Assembly (NCBI GenBank): GCA_004431415.1 | Contig: QPMI01000572.1 | Span: 248,001 to 312,000 of the forward strand | DNA from: Cyanophora paradoxa | Lineage: Eukaryota; Glaucocystophyceae; Cyanophorales; Cyanophoraceae | Direction of reading: 5' to 3' | Length of the DNA stretch: 64,000 nucleotides | Shown: positions 1-9,734 of the stretch, piece by piece | How the letters are laid out: every line of letters starts with the position of its first letter | Position numbering within the stretch: the stretch's first letter is position 1 | Notes under the pieces: model-generated | What the model was told of the DNA's origin: nothing | Database searches by the model: none | The model's input: only the letters and a program-made list of their open reading frames with translations | Program-made: the position numbers and the translations under genes

Positions 1-1670
1 CCCCGAGGGCGAGGGCGGGCGCACATTGCCTGTGGCAGGGGCTCACGCCCCGCAGGATGCTCTGCTGCAGGTCCAGCTGCGACTCCCCCGGGGCCGCCAG
101 GATCGCCACCGGCTCTGCCCCCGCGCCCCCTCAGGTCGGGACGCCGGCCCCCCGGGGCCTCGGCGGAGGGGGGGGGGTACCGTAGGCGAAGTCGGGGATC
201 TGGCGGACGCGGTTGCGGCAGAAGAGCTCTCGCGCCTGGGGCGGGATGTCCATCCCTGGGGCCCGCCCGCCCGCCTCTCAGCCGAGGAGGGCGAAGAAGG
301 GGGGGCAGAGGGGGGCGGCGGCGGACCCGGGAAGGACATGCCGAGGTAGCGGGCCTTGCAGGGGCTCGTCGCCCGCACCGCCTCCGCGACCACCTCCCCG
401 TCGTGCAGCGCGTCGAACCGGTACACCCTGGGGGGGGGGGAAGTCAGGGGGGGCAGTCGGGGGGTAGAGGGGTAGAGGTGTGGAGGGGGCGCGGACATGA
501 CGCGGTCCATGCGGATGATGTCCGAGACCTCGTCGACGAAGCCCTGCGGGGGTACGCCGTCACGGGCGGGGTACGGGGGATGGGGGGGGGGGGGGCGGCG
601 GGCCTGGCAGAGGGTCTCGAGGGTGCCGGCGGAGTGGACGCGGGCGGCGGCGCGCCCCGTCGCGATGTAGACGGCTCCCGTGTCGGCCTCCTACAGTGGA
701 GGGGAGCGTCAGGAGGGGCGGGGCGGGGCGCGGAAGAGGGGCGGGCGGGCCTGGATGCGGTCCTTCTTCTCGAGCTCGATGACGATGCGGGCGACGGGGG
801 CGCCCTCTACCAGCGGGCTCCCCAGCCACCCGCTCACCGTGACAGCCGCCGACGAGGCCGTCAGCCCGTGCCCAGGCTCCACGCCCACGCCCACGACAGA
901 CGGCCGCCGCTGCTGCTGCTGCGCCGCCGCCTCCGCCACCTTGCGCGCCGACGAGGGCGGCACGTGCACTGCGCCCCGCGTGAGCGCCGCCCCGCCGGGG
1001 GCCCCGGGCGAGAGGGAGGGCGGGCGGGCGCACGGGCTCCGTTCCACTTGCGCTGCGCGCCGTTGGGGCCGCGCGTGAAGAACTTCATGGGCACCGTGTC
1101 CGACTCGGCGAGGTGCGAGGGGCGCGAGATCTTCGCGAAGACCGTATCGCGCACGTTCTGCACGGCGCGCCGGCCCGGGTCAGCCGGAGTCGCAAGAGCT
1201 CCGCGCGAATGCGGCGGGGGCGGGGGCGGGGGCGCGCGCACCCGGTAGCTCTCCGGGGCGAGGAGGTCAGCGAGGTCGCGACCCAGGCAGTCGCCGGGGG
1301 GCACGCCCAGCTCTTCCCCCACGTTCGCCGACACGTGCGTGACTGTCAGGTCCTCCCGGACCGCGATCAGCACGCCGTGCGGCTGTATGTGCCCGATCTG
1401 CCGCAGCAGGTAGGGGTCTGCGGCGCGGCGCGGCTGTGAGCGGCGCCGACGGAGGGGCACGCGGCGACTCCCGCGCGTCGCTCACCTCTGTCTCCTTCCG
1501 GGAGAGCTTCGATCCGTGCCTGCGCAAGCGAGGTCGGCTGGGGATGGATCGCGGAGGTCTCGTGCGCGGGTCGGCCTCACCTGTTCGGCCTCCAAACGCG
1601 CCCGCTTGCTGCGGGCGTTGCTCTCTTCGTCATGGGAGGAGCGTCGCCCCGCGCCCGAGTGCGGGAACAT
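1..1670 (-). CDS. Phytochrome, N-terminal PAS-GAF half (runs off the left edge)
   Basis: Red/far-red-type photoreceptor binding a linear tetrapyrrole. Exons that fit in phase: 1581-1670 (30 codons from ATG at 1668-1670), 1486-1519, 1242-1417, 1034-1157, about 968 downwards, then GAF exons. The PAS exon reads RQIGHIQPHGVLIAV and ANVGEELG, typical of the phytochrome PAS. The GAF part shows GFVDEVSDIIRMDRVM, YRFDALHDGEVVAEA, ARYLGMSFP, then DIPPQARELF and NRVRQIPDFAYG. Near the edge, LRGVSPCHRQ carries a Cys (codon 35-37) aligned with the plant/Cph1 chromophore Cys; the next intron splits the codon after CHRQ, so CHRQ-Y(M) is likely. The intron after the IELEKKDRIQ exon has no obvious GT donor (possibly GC-AG). 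PHY and output domains lie outside. Odd: a linker with a QQQQ tract between PAS and GAF. Family assignment is secure; the exact output type is unknown. Confidence 0.9.
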
Positions 1671-2605
1671 GTTCGGCGGCGCCAGGGCGCGCGAGCTCCG
1701 GCACGCGTCGCTCGTGAACGCGTGCGGCCGCGGTGCCCTTCGCGCGTCCTCTACTCCGAGATCGCTGACTTCGCCAGAGTAAGCAATGAGCTTCAGCAGC
1801 CTAGAACGCGCGAGCGGATACGGGCTCGCTTCGCAAGCTTTGTGGCGCACCCTGACTGTTACAGTCGGGGCTCCTCTACTGCAACCAAGATGCGCCGCTG
1901 TCCGAAAGAAACCGGTGCTGATCGGCTGCGAAGGCGGTAAGGATGCTGCGGAGCTCCCACTCAGGATGTTTCGCCACTCAGACAGCGCATTCAGGCGTGT
2001 GCCGTGCGCGGTTGATGAACAGCTCGCGTCGTCTAAGACTGCTGTGCAAGCCAATGCTAACTGTCCCTGAAGTCACCTAGCCGGCTGAAACGCGGGCGGG
2101 GGGCGCCACCGCACGTCGATCGGCGATTGCGAATCGAACCCGCAGATCTTATAGCTATAGCTATAGCTTATCACTGCCGAAGACCATACGTGATGCGGTC
2201 GCCCTAGCTCTGCGCGCGGCTTGCGGGTCCGATCCGCCGGCGGGCGAAGGACTCGCAGTGTCTGCGGATGTCTGCGGAGTCTCAATCGAAGCCGACGGGG
2301 GGGGGGGGGGGGGGGAGGGGGGGGCACTTGGGGTACACGTCATACACTCTTGCCATCCAGAATTTCGCCATGGGCCTGCTGCCGCGACTCTCCGCCATAA
2401 AGGATCTCTTCACCTGGACCGGCAGGTGCGCTAGCTCTCCGTTTTGACCACCGGTTCTATCAATTTCTAGGCTCTTGCGGAGTCGGAGCAGTCCGAAAAA
2501 CCGAGCCGAACACAAGCCTAGGCCTAGCGAGCCGAGCTGGTTCCGCATAGAGTGCCTGCTTAATCGAAGTCAATACGAACCGGTTGCTACGTGGCCCCGC
2601 GTATA
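1671..2605. other. Spacer between divergent phytochrome and bestrophin genes
   Basis: No convincing exon. It holds the 5' flanks of two divergent genes, a (TATAGC)n stretch near 2150-2170, and a 19-base G run. The first exon(s) of the bestrophin gene may lie here unrecognised, because its N-terminus is not resolved. Confidence 0.4.
2297..2315. repeat. G homopolymer, 19 bases
   Basis: Uninterrupted G run followed by A and eight more G. One of several homopolymers of this length in the window. Confidence 0.95.
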
Positions 2606-4738
2606 GCGACCCCGCCGCCGCCTTGCTGTGCGACGACGTACGCTGACAACGCGTTCACTATTAGCGTGTACAAAAATACGTTGTTTGAGGTAAGACACGC
2701 GCGCCTGCCACCGCAACAGCCGCTGACCTCCGCCCGCCGCGTACTTAAGGTGGCCCTGTGGGCGTTCGTCGGCTGGTTGTACGTCTTCATCTTCAACAGA
2801 TTCGACATCAGCTACGCCACTACGGGAGGTTACGGCCTTGACTCCATCACCCACTCGCTGGTGCGTACGATCAGGACGCGCAGGTAAACTGAAGGCCTTG
2901 ACTTGCTCCGGGCAGGCTGGCGGCCTGCTTTCGTTCCTCCTCGTCGGCCGGTACTCTTCGGCCACCGATCGCTGGTTCGTCCCATCCGTTAAAGAAATTT
3001 GATCCGACGCTTATCTCGCCCGACTGATCCGTTTCATGGAAACAGGTGGAATGTGAAGACTAGGTGCTCCGTTCTGACTCCGGGCATGGAATCGCGCTGA
3101 CGGTCCTCGTCCCCTCCCTCTCATCGCAGCCTGAACGGAGTCGCCGGCGGCATCGAGAGCTTTGGTGCGTGCCGCCACGCCCGCCGCCCGCCGCCCCGCA
3201 GCGCCTGAGCACCCCTCCCCCAGTCTCGATCCTGTACTCGTACGCGGCGGGCAAGCGGGAGAACTTCCGCGCGAACCGCCAGCTCGCCCGCCTCCTCTAC
3301 GGCTTCTACACGGTCGGCGTGCGCACGCTCGGCGGCTCGGACGCCTCGACCCTCCACGATCTCCCGCTCGTCCTCTCCACTGTGCGCCCCGCCCCGGCCC
3401 TGCCCGGCCCGATCTCGAGTCCGAGTCCGAGTCCGAGCGCAGAGCGAGCTCAACGCCATCCGCAAGTACGAGGGCGGCAAGCCCAACATGCTGTCCGCCC
3501 TTTCGCCTTGAGTAATAATGATCCTTCGCGGGATTCGAACCGGCGTCGCGCCCCGCAGGCACGCCATCGCCCGCCGGGAGCTCTTCTCGCGCACCCCGCT
3601 GGACTGGTTCGCCCGCAAGGAGGTGCGCCGCTCGGGGAAACGCTCCCGCGCGGGTTCGAACCCGCGTCCCGCGCAGGCCGACAAGGTGCTCGAGGGCATC
3701 ATGGGCAACATGGCGAAGATCTCGGAGTACTCGACCACCCGCATCCCCCTCCCCGCGGTCCGCCCGCGCCGGCGCCCTCAAAGCTTAATTCGCGCCAGCG
3801 CGCCGCCCTCGCCTCCGTTGACGCCGGGCGGGCGGGCGTGCGTGGGGGCGCGCAGGTCCAAATGCTGAACGTGGCGCTCACGGTCTACTTCGCAACGCTC
3901 CCCCTAGTCCTAATGCCCACATTCAAGGCCACCTGGGGGTACGTCGCCCGACTTCCTCGCGAGGGCTGCGGGGCGCGGTACCCGTCGCCGAGGCCCCGCC
4001 CCCCCGCGCAGGCTCCACGTCATGGTCCCGACTGCCATGGGCGCCCTTGCCTTCATGTTCTACGGTCCGCGCTCGTACCCCCGACCGCTTCTCCCCTCTT
4101 TTTTCCCATTCCAACTCTCCCTCCTCCCTCAGGCGTCAAGAACGCGGCGGAGGAGATGGAGTACCCCTTCGGCAGCGGTGGGCGGTCCCCGTCTCGCGAT
4201 CGGCGTACCCCCCTCCCGGCTCACGTACCCCCCAGACGACAACGACGTGAACACGTTCGCCGCGTCCCGCGCGCTCCACAACGGCCTCCGCGCCGTTATC
4301 TCCCTCCACGTGCGCCGTACCCCCCTCCCGCCCCTTCCGGCGCGGCCGTACCCCGCCGACCTCGCCGCGCCTCGCAGGAGGGCGGCTCGATCCCGCTCGG
4401 CGGTGCGGCCGGTCCCGGCCCCGCCCCCCGCTGCGATTAACGCGTACCCCCAGAGGCCCCCACCTTCTGGCTGGACCTCTGCGAGGTCGCCGACCGCGAC
4501 GTCTCCGCCCAGACCTTCGTCCCCGGGTTCGAGTCCCTCCGGGCCCCCTTCTTTCCTCGCCGGCGCTCACCAGCGCGGCCGCGCCCCCCGCGCAGGACCT
4601 CTGGCCCCTCCCCTTACACCAAACTCGTCTAAACAACGAGGGGCGCGCCGCCGCCGGCGCCGGCGGGCCCCTAGAGTACTCGCAAATCTATCTCGTGGTC
4701 CGTGTAGATCTAAGGAACGTCGTACAACATACTGCATA
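2606..4738 (+). CDS. Bestrophin-family anion channel
   Basis: Membrane protein of the bestrophin/UPF0187 family (Cl-/HCO3- channel; in algae and plants often in thylakoid membranes, location here unknown). Exons in order show YKNTLFE joined to VALWAFVGWLYVFIF (TM1), then LLSFLLVGRYSSATDRWF (family motif), LNGVAGGIESF joined to SILYSYAAGKRENF, ELNAIRKYEGGKPNML joined to HAIARRELFSRTPLDWF, ADKVLEGIMGNMAKISEY, VQMLNVALTVYFATLPLVL (TM), WGLHVMVPTAMGALAFMF (TM), VKNAAEEMEYPFG and DDNDVNTFAA. The last pair matches the acidic E-x-E-x-PFG Ca2+-clasp region. Splicing from 3.84 kb on joins in phase. The start Met and the link across 2.98-3.11 kb are unresolved. The C-terminus is ambiguous: reading through gives a stop near 4630, while a donor in the last exon gives FEDLWPLP and a stop at 4736-4738. 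Confidence 0.85.
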
Positions 4739-5257
4739 AGCGCAGCTGCACACACCGGATTATTTCGTTTCGTTATTCTTCCCGCTTATCCTTTCGAATT
4801 TCGGGCAGGGACAGCTGTCCGCGTATTCCGACATATTTGCTTGTTTTCTTATGTCATAGTATGTGTCGAATCGCAACACAAATCACGCTTCAGGAGTAAA
4901 TCAGTGGCGGGCAGGAGATGCACTGCGGCACATAACTAGATGCCGTTCTAACGCTGCGCCGAGCCACGTGCATATATGCGTGCAACATGCACGACTGTAC
5001 TAGCTTAGATTTTAAAGATTGTATATATAGTCAATCTGATCGTAAAATAATGAACATAATACACTCAGTGACTTATCCTTGATAGAGCGGAAGTCCTAGC
5101 ACTGCGCGAAGTACGCTTCGCGACCGGAGCCATTGCTAGATACACTTGAAGTTGTGAGAAATGCTGCCTTGTGAAAGAGGCGGGTGGAAGAGGGGGAAAC
5201 GAAATGAGAAAGAGACTGCCCGCCGCGTCGGCGCTTGGTGGAGCGACCGGCGCGGGC
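4739..5257. other. AT-richer convergent spacer
   Basis: Lies between the 3' ends of the bestrophin gene (+) and the F-box gene (-). Base composition drops from GC-rich coding to AT-rich (for example around 5010-5090). No gene seen; presumably 3' UTRs and polyadenylation signals. Confidence 0.5.
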
Positions 5258-7870
5258 TCAGCGCGGGGTCGGGAAGTGGTTGCAGCCGGAGCCGGGGCGG
5301 GCTGCGCCAGTCATAGCGACGGGTACCAGCTTCCCCTCCGCCTCCGAAATGTACACCGCGATGCGCAGGCTGTTCCGCAGGACCTGCCGGGGGTACACCG
5401 GTTTCAGCTGGGGGGGTACAGGATTTCAGAGGGGGTACAAGGAAGCGCGCCTCGATGACGCGCGGTGCGGCGCGGGCGGCGGCCATCTCCCAGTGGGGTA
5501 TCGTCATCCGGCCCGACGCGCTCGGCCTGTGCCCCTTCGGGAAGACTGCCGGGGGATCAGCCGCGCGCGGACGTCGCCTAGGGGGGTACACGTGCAGTGG
5601 TAAGTGAAGAGAGAGCCGACGGAGCCGCTGGAGAAGCTGCGGGGGTACGGCATTGGGATCATTCCGGGACGCTGGGGTGGGAGGGTGCGGCTCACGTTGC
5701 GTAGAGAACGTGGGGGCAGGTCTTGTGCAGCTGGAGGGCGGAGTGAGCGTCGCGGGCGATTTGGGGGGAGGGTGGGGGAGCGAGGCGGGGTACCAGCTGC
5801 AGAAGCGCGATGCAGTCGTCGCCGGGGGTCCAGTCCATCTCTATCGCCTGGAGCCTGTACCCCCCAGGTGAGCGTTCCTCCAGGTGGGCGTCGCAGGCGC
5901 GCTCGCCTCCTGAGCTTGTGCACGGCGGCGCAAAGGCCGCCGGCGGTCATCTGGACGGGCGAGTCGTTGCCTGCGCGCCGGCGCCGGGGGCCGCCCGCGT
6001 CAGCCGCGGCCGCGCTGCCCGGCGGCGCGCGGAGCGCGCGCTAAGGCACCGAAGAAAAGGCCCGCCTTGACCACGAGCCGCGTGAGGCCTGCCGGCGGGA
6101 CGAAAGGGGGCGGTCAGAGGGGCGGGGGCGGGGGCGGGGGCGGGGGCGGGCGGGGGGCACCGGGGCAGCGGTCGGCGAGGGCGCGGATCCAGGGGTCGTC
6201 GATGGGGGGGCAGGCCCCCCCCGCGGGGCGCTGCACCTCCCGCACGGCCAGCTCGCGGAGGCCCCGCCCCACCCCCGCCAGCACCTGCGCCGCACAGCTA
6301 AGCGTAGCTTGCTTTGCTCAGCTTGCTCGGCTCAGTGGATAAGGACCTGGGCCCAGACGGCGGGCTCGACGGCGCCGCCGTAGACGAGCCCGTGGAGGGC
6401 CTCGGGCCGCATCGCCGCGAGCCGCCGCGCCGCCGCCTCCCCCAGCGCCCCGTCCGACGCCAGCGCCGTCGGCTCGAACACGAGCTGCCCGGGCTTGAGC
6501 TCGGCCGGGGGGGCGGGGGGGGGGGGGGGGGGGGGGCACCTTGCGGACGCGGGGGGCGAGGATCGTCTGCGTCAGCGTCTCGGGGGCCTCCGCGGGCTCC
6601 GGGGGGGTACCCGGGGCCTGCTCCAGGGGTACGGGCGGCACGTCGTCGGTCTGCGCCTCCGGCGCGTAGAAGACGAAGCTGCGCGGAGGGGGCGTGAGGG
6701 CGGGTCGCAGGGGTACGGGGCCCCGGCGCACGTCCGGCGGCCGCCGCGGTAAGTGTCGGAGGGGGAGGCCCGCGGCGCGGGCGCCTCCGCCGACTCCTCC
6801 CCCTCCCGGGGGGAAGAGATCTCGGCGGGGTCGCCGTACCGCAGCATATCCGCCACGGAGCTCACGCGCAGCGCGCCGATCTCGCGTACCCCCGCGAGGG
6901 CGATGGCGGCCAGCAGCGGCGAAGCCATGTCGAGCTCGCTGCGGGGCCGTGAGCGGGCGCGGGGGGGGGGGGGGAAGACAAGGGGGGTACGCGCCTGCTG
7001 GCGTCGAGGGAGCGGAGGTTGGGGAGGAAGGGCGAGAGGGCGTGCCAGGCGCCCACGGGGCCGTTCCTCACGAGCGTCGGCGCGACGAACACTGCGGGGG
7101 CGGAGGCGAGGCGCGCGCGTTAACGTTCAAGACGCCGAGATGGGGAGGGGGGGGCGAAGGCCCGGGGGGTACCGTTGTGGTCCCAGACGAGGCCGCTGAG
7201 GGCGAGGTGCGTGATGCGGGGGAAGCGCGAGAAGATGTAGCGCAGCTCAAACTTGTCGAGGAACGGCGCCAGCGGCTCCTTCTCCCGCCCCCGCAGCACC
7301 CGCGCCTGCGAGGCGCGAGGCGCGCGCGTCAGCGGCGGAGCGGCGCGGCAACGGAGCGGGGCGCGCGGGCGCACCTTCTCGGTTATGGTGAGACGCTCGA
7401 CGGTTGCCGGCGCGTTGCCGAAGAAGTAGTGGCTGCGCGTGCGCGCGCGCGGGCGTCGGCGTCGGGCGTCGACGTCGGGTGCGAACGGAGCGCGCTGGGC
7501 GGGGCCCTGGGCACCAGAAGGCCTGGTCGCCGAAGTCGGCGGGGGCGTCGTGCCAGAGGACGAGCTCGAGGGAGCGAAGGGCCTTGAAGCGCGGCTGCGC
7601 GACGACCTCCACCGCGCGCCGCCGCCCGAAGGTCGGCACGCCGGCGGGGAGCCGCGCGAACTCCTCCCCCGTCGGGTCCAGGTAGTCGGAGGAGAAGAGG
7701 AAGACGGAGCGCAGGTTCTGCTCGAACACGTCGAACCGCACATCCGTCCAGAGCGCCGGGTCGTAGACGAGCTCCCGCCAGGCGCTGTTCACGGCGGCGC
7801 AGCGGCCCCGGTCCGCGCTCCCCAGGAAGCCGAACACGGCGGTGAGGAGCTCGTTGGGCAGGGCATCCAT
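5258..7870 (-). CDS. F-box / leucine-rich repeat protein
   Basis: Likely substrate-recognition subunit of an SCF ubiquitin ligase. It starts MDALPNELLTAVFGFLG (ATG at 7868-7870), with CAAVNSAWRELVYDPALW, a textbook F-box. Downstream exons carry short leucine-rich segments: FKALRSLELVLWHD, YIFSRFPRITHLALSGLVW, PFLPNLRSLDAS, GVGRGLRELAVREVQ, LTRLVVKAGLFF, AIEMDWTPGDDCIALLQL, LLQRLRRLSLHLPLH. An acidic, proline-rich insert (about 6.55-6.83 kb) interrupts the repeats. The most consistent C-terminus reads SLRIAVYISEAEGKLVPV and stops at 5258-5260. Several introns here begin gtacccc on the sense strand. No substrate can be named. Confidence 0.8.
6515..6536. repeat. G homopolymer, 22 bases (C-tract in sense intron)
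   Basis: On the sense (-) strand this is a C-tract directly after a GTGC 5' splice site of the F-box gene, following the exon end APRVRK. Confidence 0.9.
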
Positions 7871-9072
7871 CCCGCTGGCTCCTCCCGCAGGCTGCGTGGA
7901 CGGTCAGCGTTGTTTGGAACGCCCAGGGCGGCGGCGCAGCGTCCTCTCCTCGCGCACGCGCCCTAAGGTGAACTCCACGTGCGGGGGCTCTTGCGAATTG
8001 AACGCCGGCGCTCCTAGGGCGTGGGCGCGCCGCTGGTGTGATCCATCGTGCACGGTTAGGAGATGTAGAGCTTCCGTGCAACTCCGCGCATTGCCGGTTG
8101 GGTCCGCAGCCGGCTGCTGCTGCTCCGATCAAAGCCGCCCACTTTTGAGCACTTCCGCCCGATCACAGCCACGAGCTTGAGCCGCGGCGCGCAGCTGTGG
8201 GCGGCGCGGGTGGTTCGGCCCGATTACACTCGTACCCCCGCCGGCAGTTCTGACGGGCTTCGTGAATCAAGGCTCCCGAGCAAGCAAGGCGACCACGATC
8301 GGCTCTGCCGGCTCGTCGGGGAGCCGCCCGGCTCCATCGACAACTCATCGCCGAGTCATCGGCGCAGCCCAGCCGCAGCGAGCTCGTCCGGGATCCCCGG
8401 AGACGCGAGCGCGATCGAGCAAGTCGTTTCTGCTGCTTCGTCCTGGTCCAGAACCGGTTCGTCGGGCGCCGTTGAGCAAGTCCTTGACCCGAAGCGAGCT
8501 ATCATTGCCGGCCGTCACGGCGTCACGGGCCGGGCTCGGCCGGCCGACTCGGCGAGCAGGGTGCTTCTGATCTACTCGCTTGCATCCGCTAAGCTTTCGT
8601 ACCAACTCCTTCCCCCGGGCGCCAGGGCTGTTCTATATCTAGAGCTGTCGACCCCCGTGCCGCGCGCGGCCGCGGCCGGCCTAACGAGTCCGCGGCCGAG
8701 CCAATGATGCATGCACATGCGCAGGCCACGCTGCTAGCGCTGTGCGGCACAGGAGCGGCGGCGAGCGACGCGCGAGCCTCGGAGCTCGGGCAAGATCATC
8801 CGAGCTGGCGCTCCGGTCCGACGGTCCTAGGCCTGCAGCTGCGCATGCTGCTTCGACCTGTCTCGAGCTCGCCGGCCGCGGGTGCGTTCGGCCTACTCGG
8901 CTATGCCTAGGCTTCCAACGAGCGCGATTGCGACTTGCGGGACTCGGGATGGCCCTGTTAATATAATAATTAATGTTAAAATTAGTGCCCTAGATCAAGA
9001 TCTGGCACCGCGGCCGGCCGCTGGCCGGCGCCCAGCTGCAGGCCGGGACCGGATGTGTGTCACAGTGTGTAC
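7871..9072. other. Spacer, no gene recognised
   Basis: GC-rich up to about 8.9 kb with many short palindromes, then AT-rich. The ORFs here have no exon-like splice borders and no motif I recognise. Includes the F-box gene 5' flank. Confidence 0.4.
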
Positions 9073-9566
9073 CGTGTAACACTATATTATGACGGTCAAA
9101 TTTATGTCGTTATAAAACCCGACCCTTCTTTATGAGAAATACTGTAGGATTGCTTTTTTAGCCGATGTTTTAAATTGCCGTAAATTGCCGAGAGGCCGAA
9201 TTCGGCAATTTAGAGCCGCGGCAATGCTCAGGGGGTAGGCGTAAGCAACCGCTTTTGTGTGGCGCGGGATTGGCGCCATAGAATTCGAAGAAATCTAGCG
9301 TTTCGGCAATTTATCGCCATGGCAATTCCGGTTTTGGTCGAATTCGGCAATTTAACTACGCGGCAATTTAAGCATTCCTACAGTATGACGTCCCCAAATT
9401 ATGTCGTCATTAACTTTTCAGGCTTGTATGGGGACGGTAAATTTGGGGGGATACCACTGAACGTACCCTACTATGACGTCCCCGAATTATGTCGTCATGC
9501 CAAGTTTTCGGCGACATAATTTGGGGATGACATAATAAAGTGCGTACCTTAATATAGTGTTACACG
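9073..9566. mobile_element. Small terminal-inverted-repeat element, TATGTCG subfamily
   Basis: Ends are inverted copies of CGTGTAACACTATATT (9073-9088 and 9551-9566). Inside, TATGACGTCCCC and AAATTATGTCGTC recur in both orientations (9384-9540). The outer end CCGTGTAACAC is shared with the elements at 54-60 kb. No transposase ORF, so it is non-autonomous (MITE-like). A second element is inserted in it. Confidence 0.8.
9140..9386. mobile_element. Nested TIR element, TTGCCG subfamily
   Basis: Inverted ends ATACTGTAGGATTGC (about 9139-9153) and GCATTCCTACAGTAT (9372-9386), one mismatch. The interior repeats AAATTGCCG and CGGCAATTTA. It sits inside the 9073-9566 element and splits it, so it inserted later. 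Confidence 0.7.
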
Positions 9567-9734
9567 TGCACGGTTCATATACGTACGCGTTTGCTTGCAA
9601 TTGTTTAATATCGCGCCGCGGCGATCGCAAGGGCCTATTATAAAAAAGGCGTGCTTATTAAATTGCAAATTTTCAGTTGATCACGCGTATACGTACACGT
9701 ATGCAATCACCGCAGTTCGATCGGTGCCAGATTG

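Noticed and set aside
3500-3560. Functional tRNA gene on the minus strand
   Set aside because: Only a T-arm-like piece is present. No matching D-arm, anticodon arm or paired acceptor stem was found.
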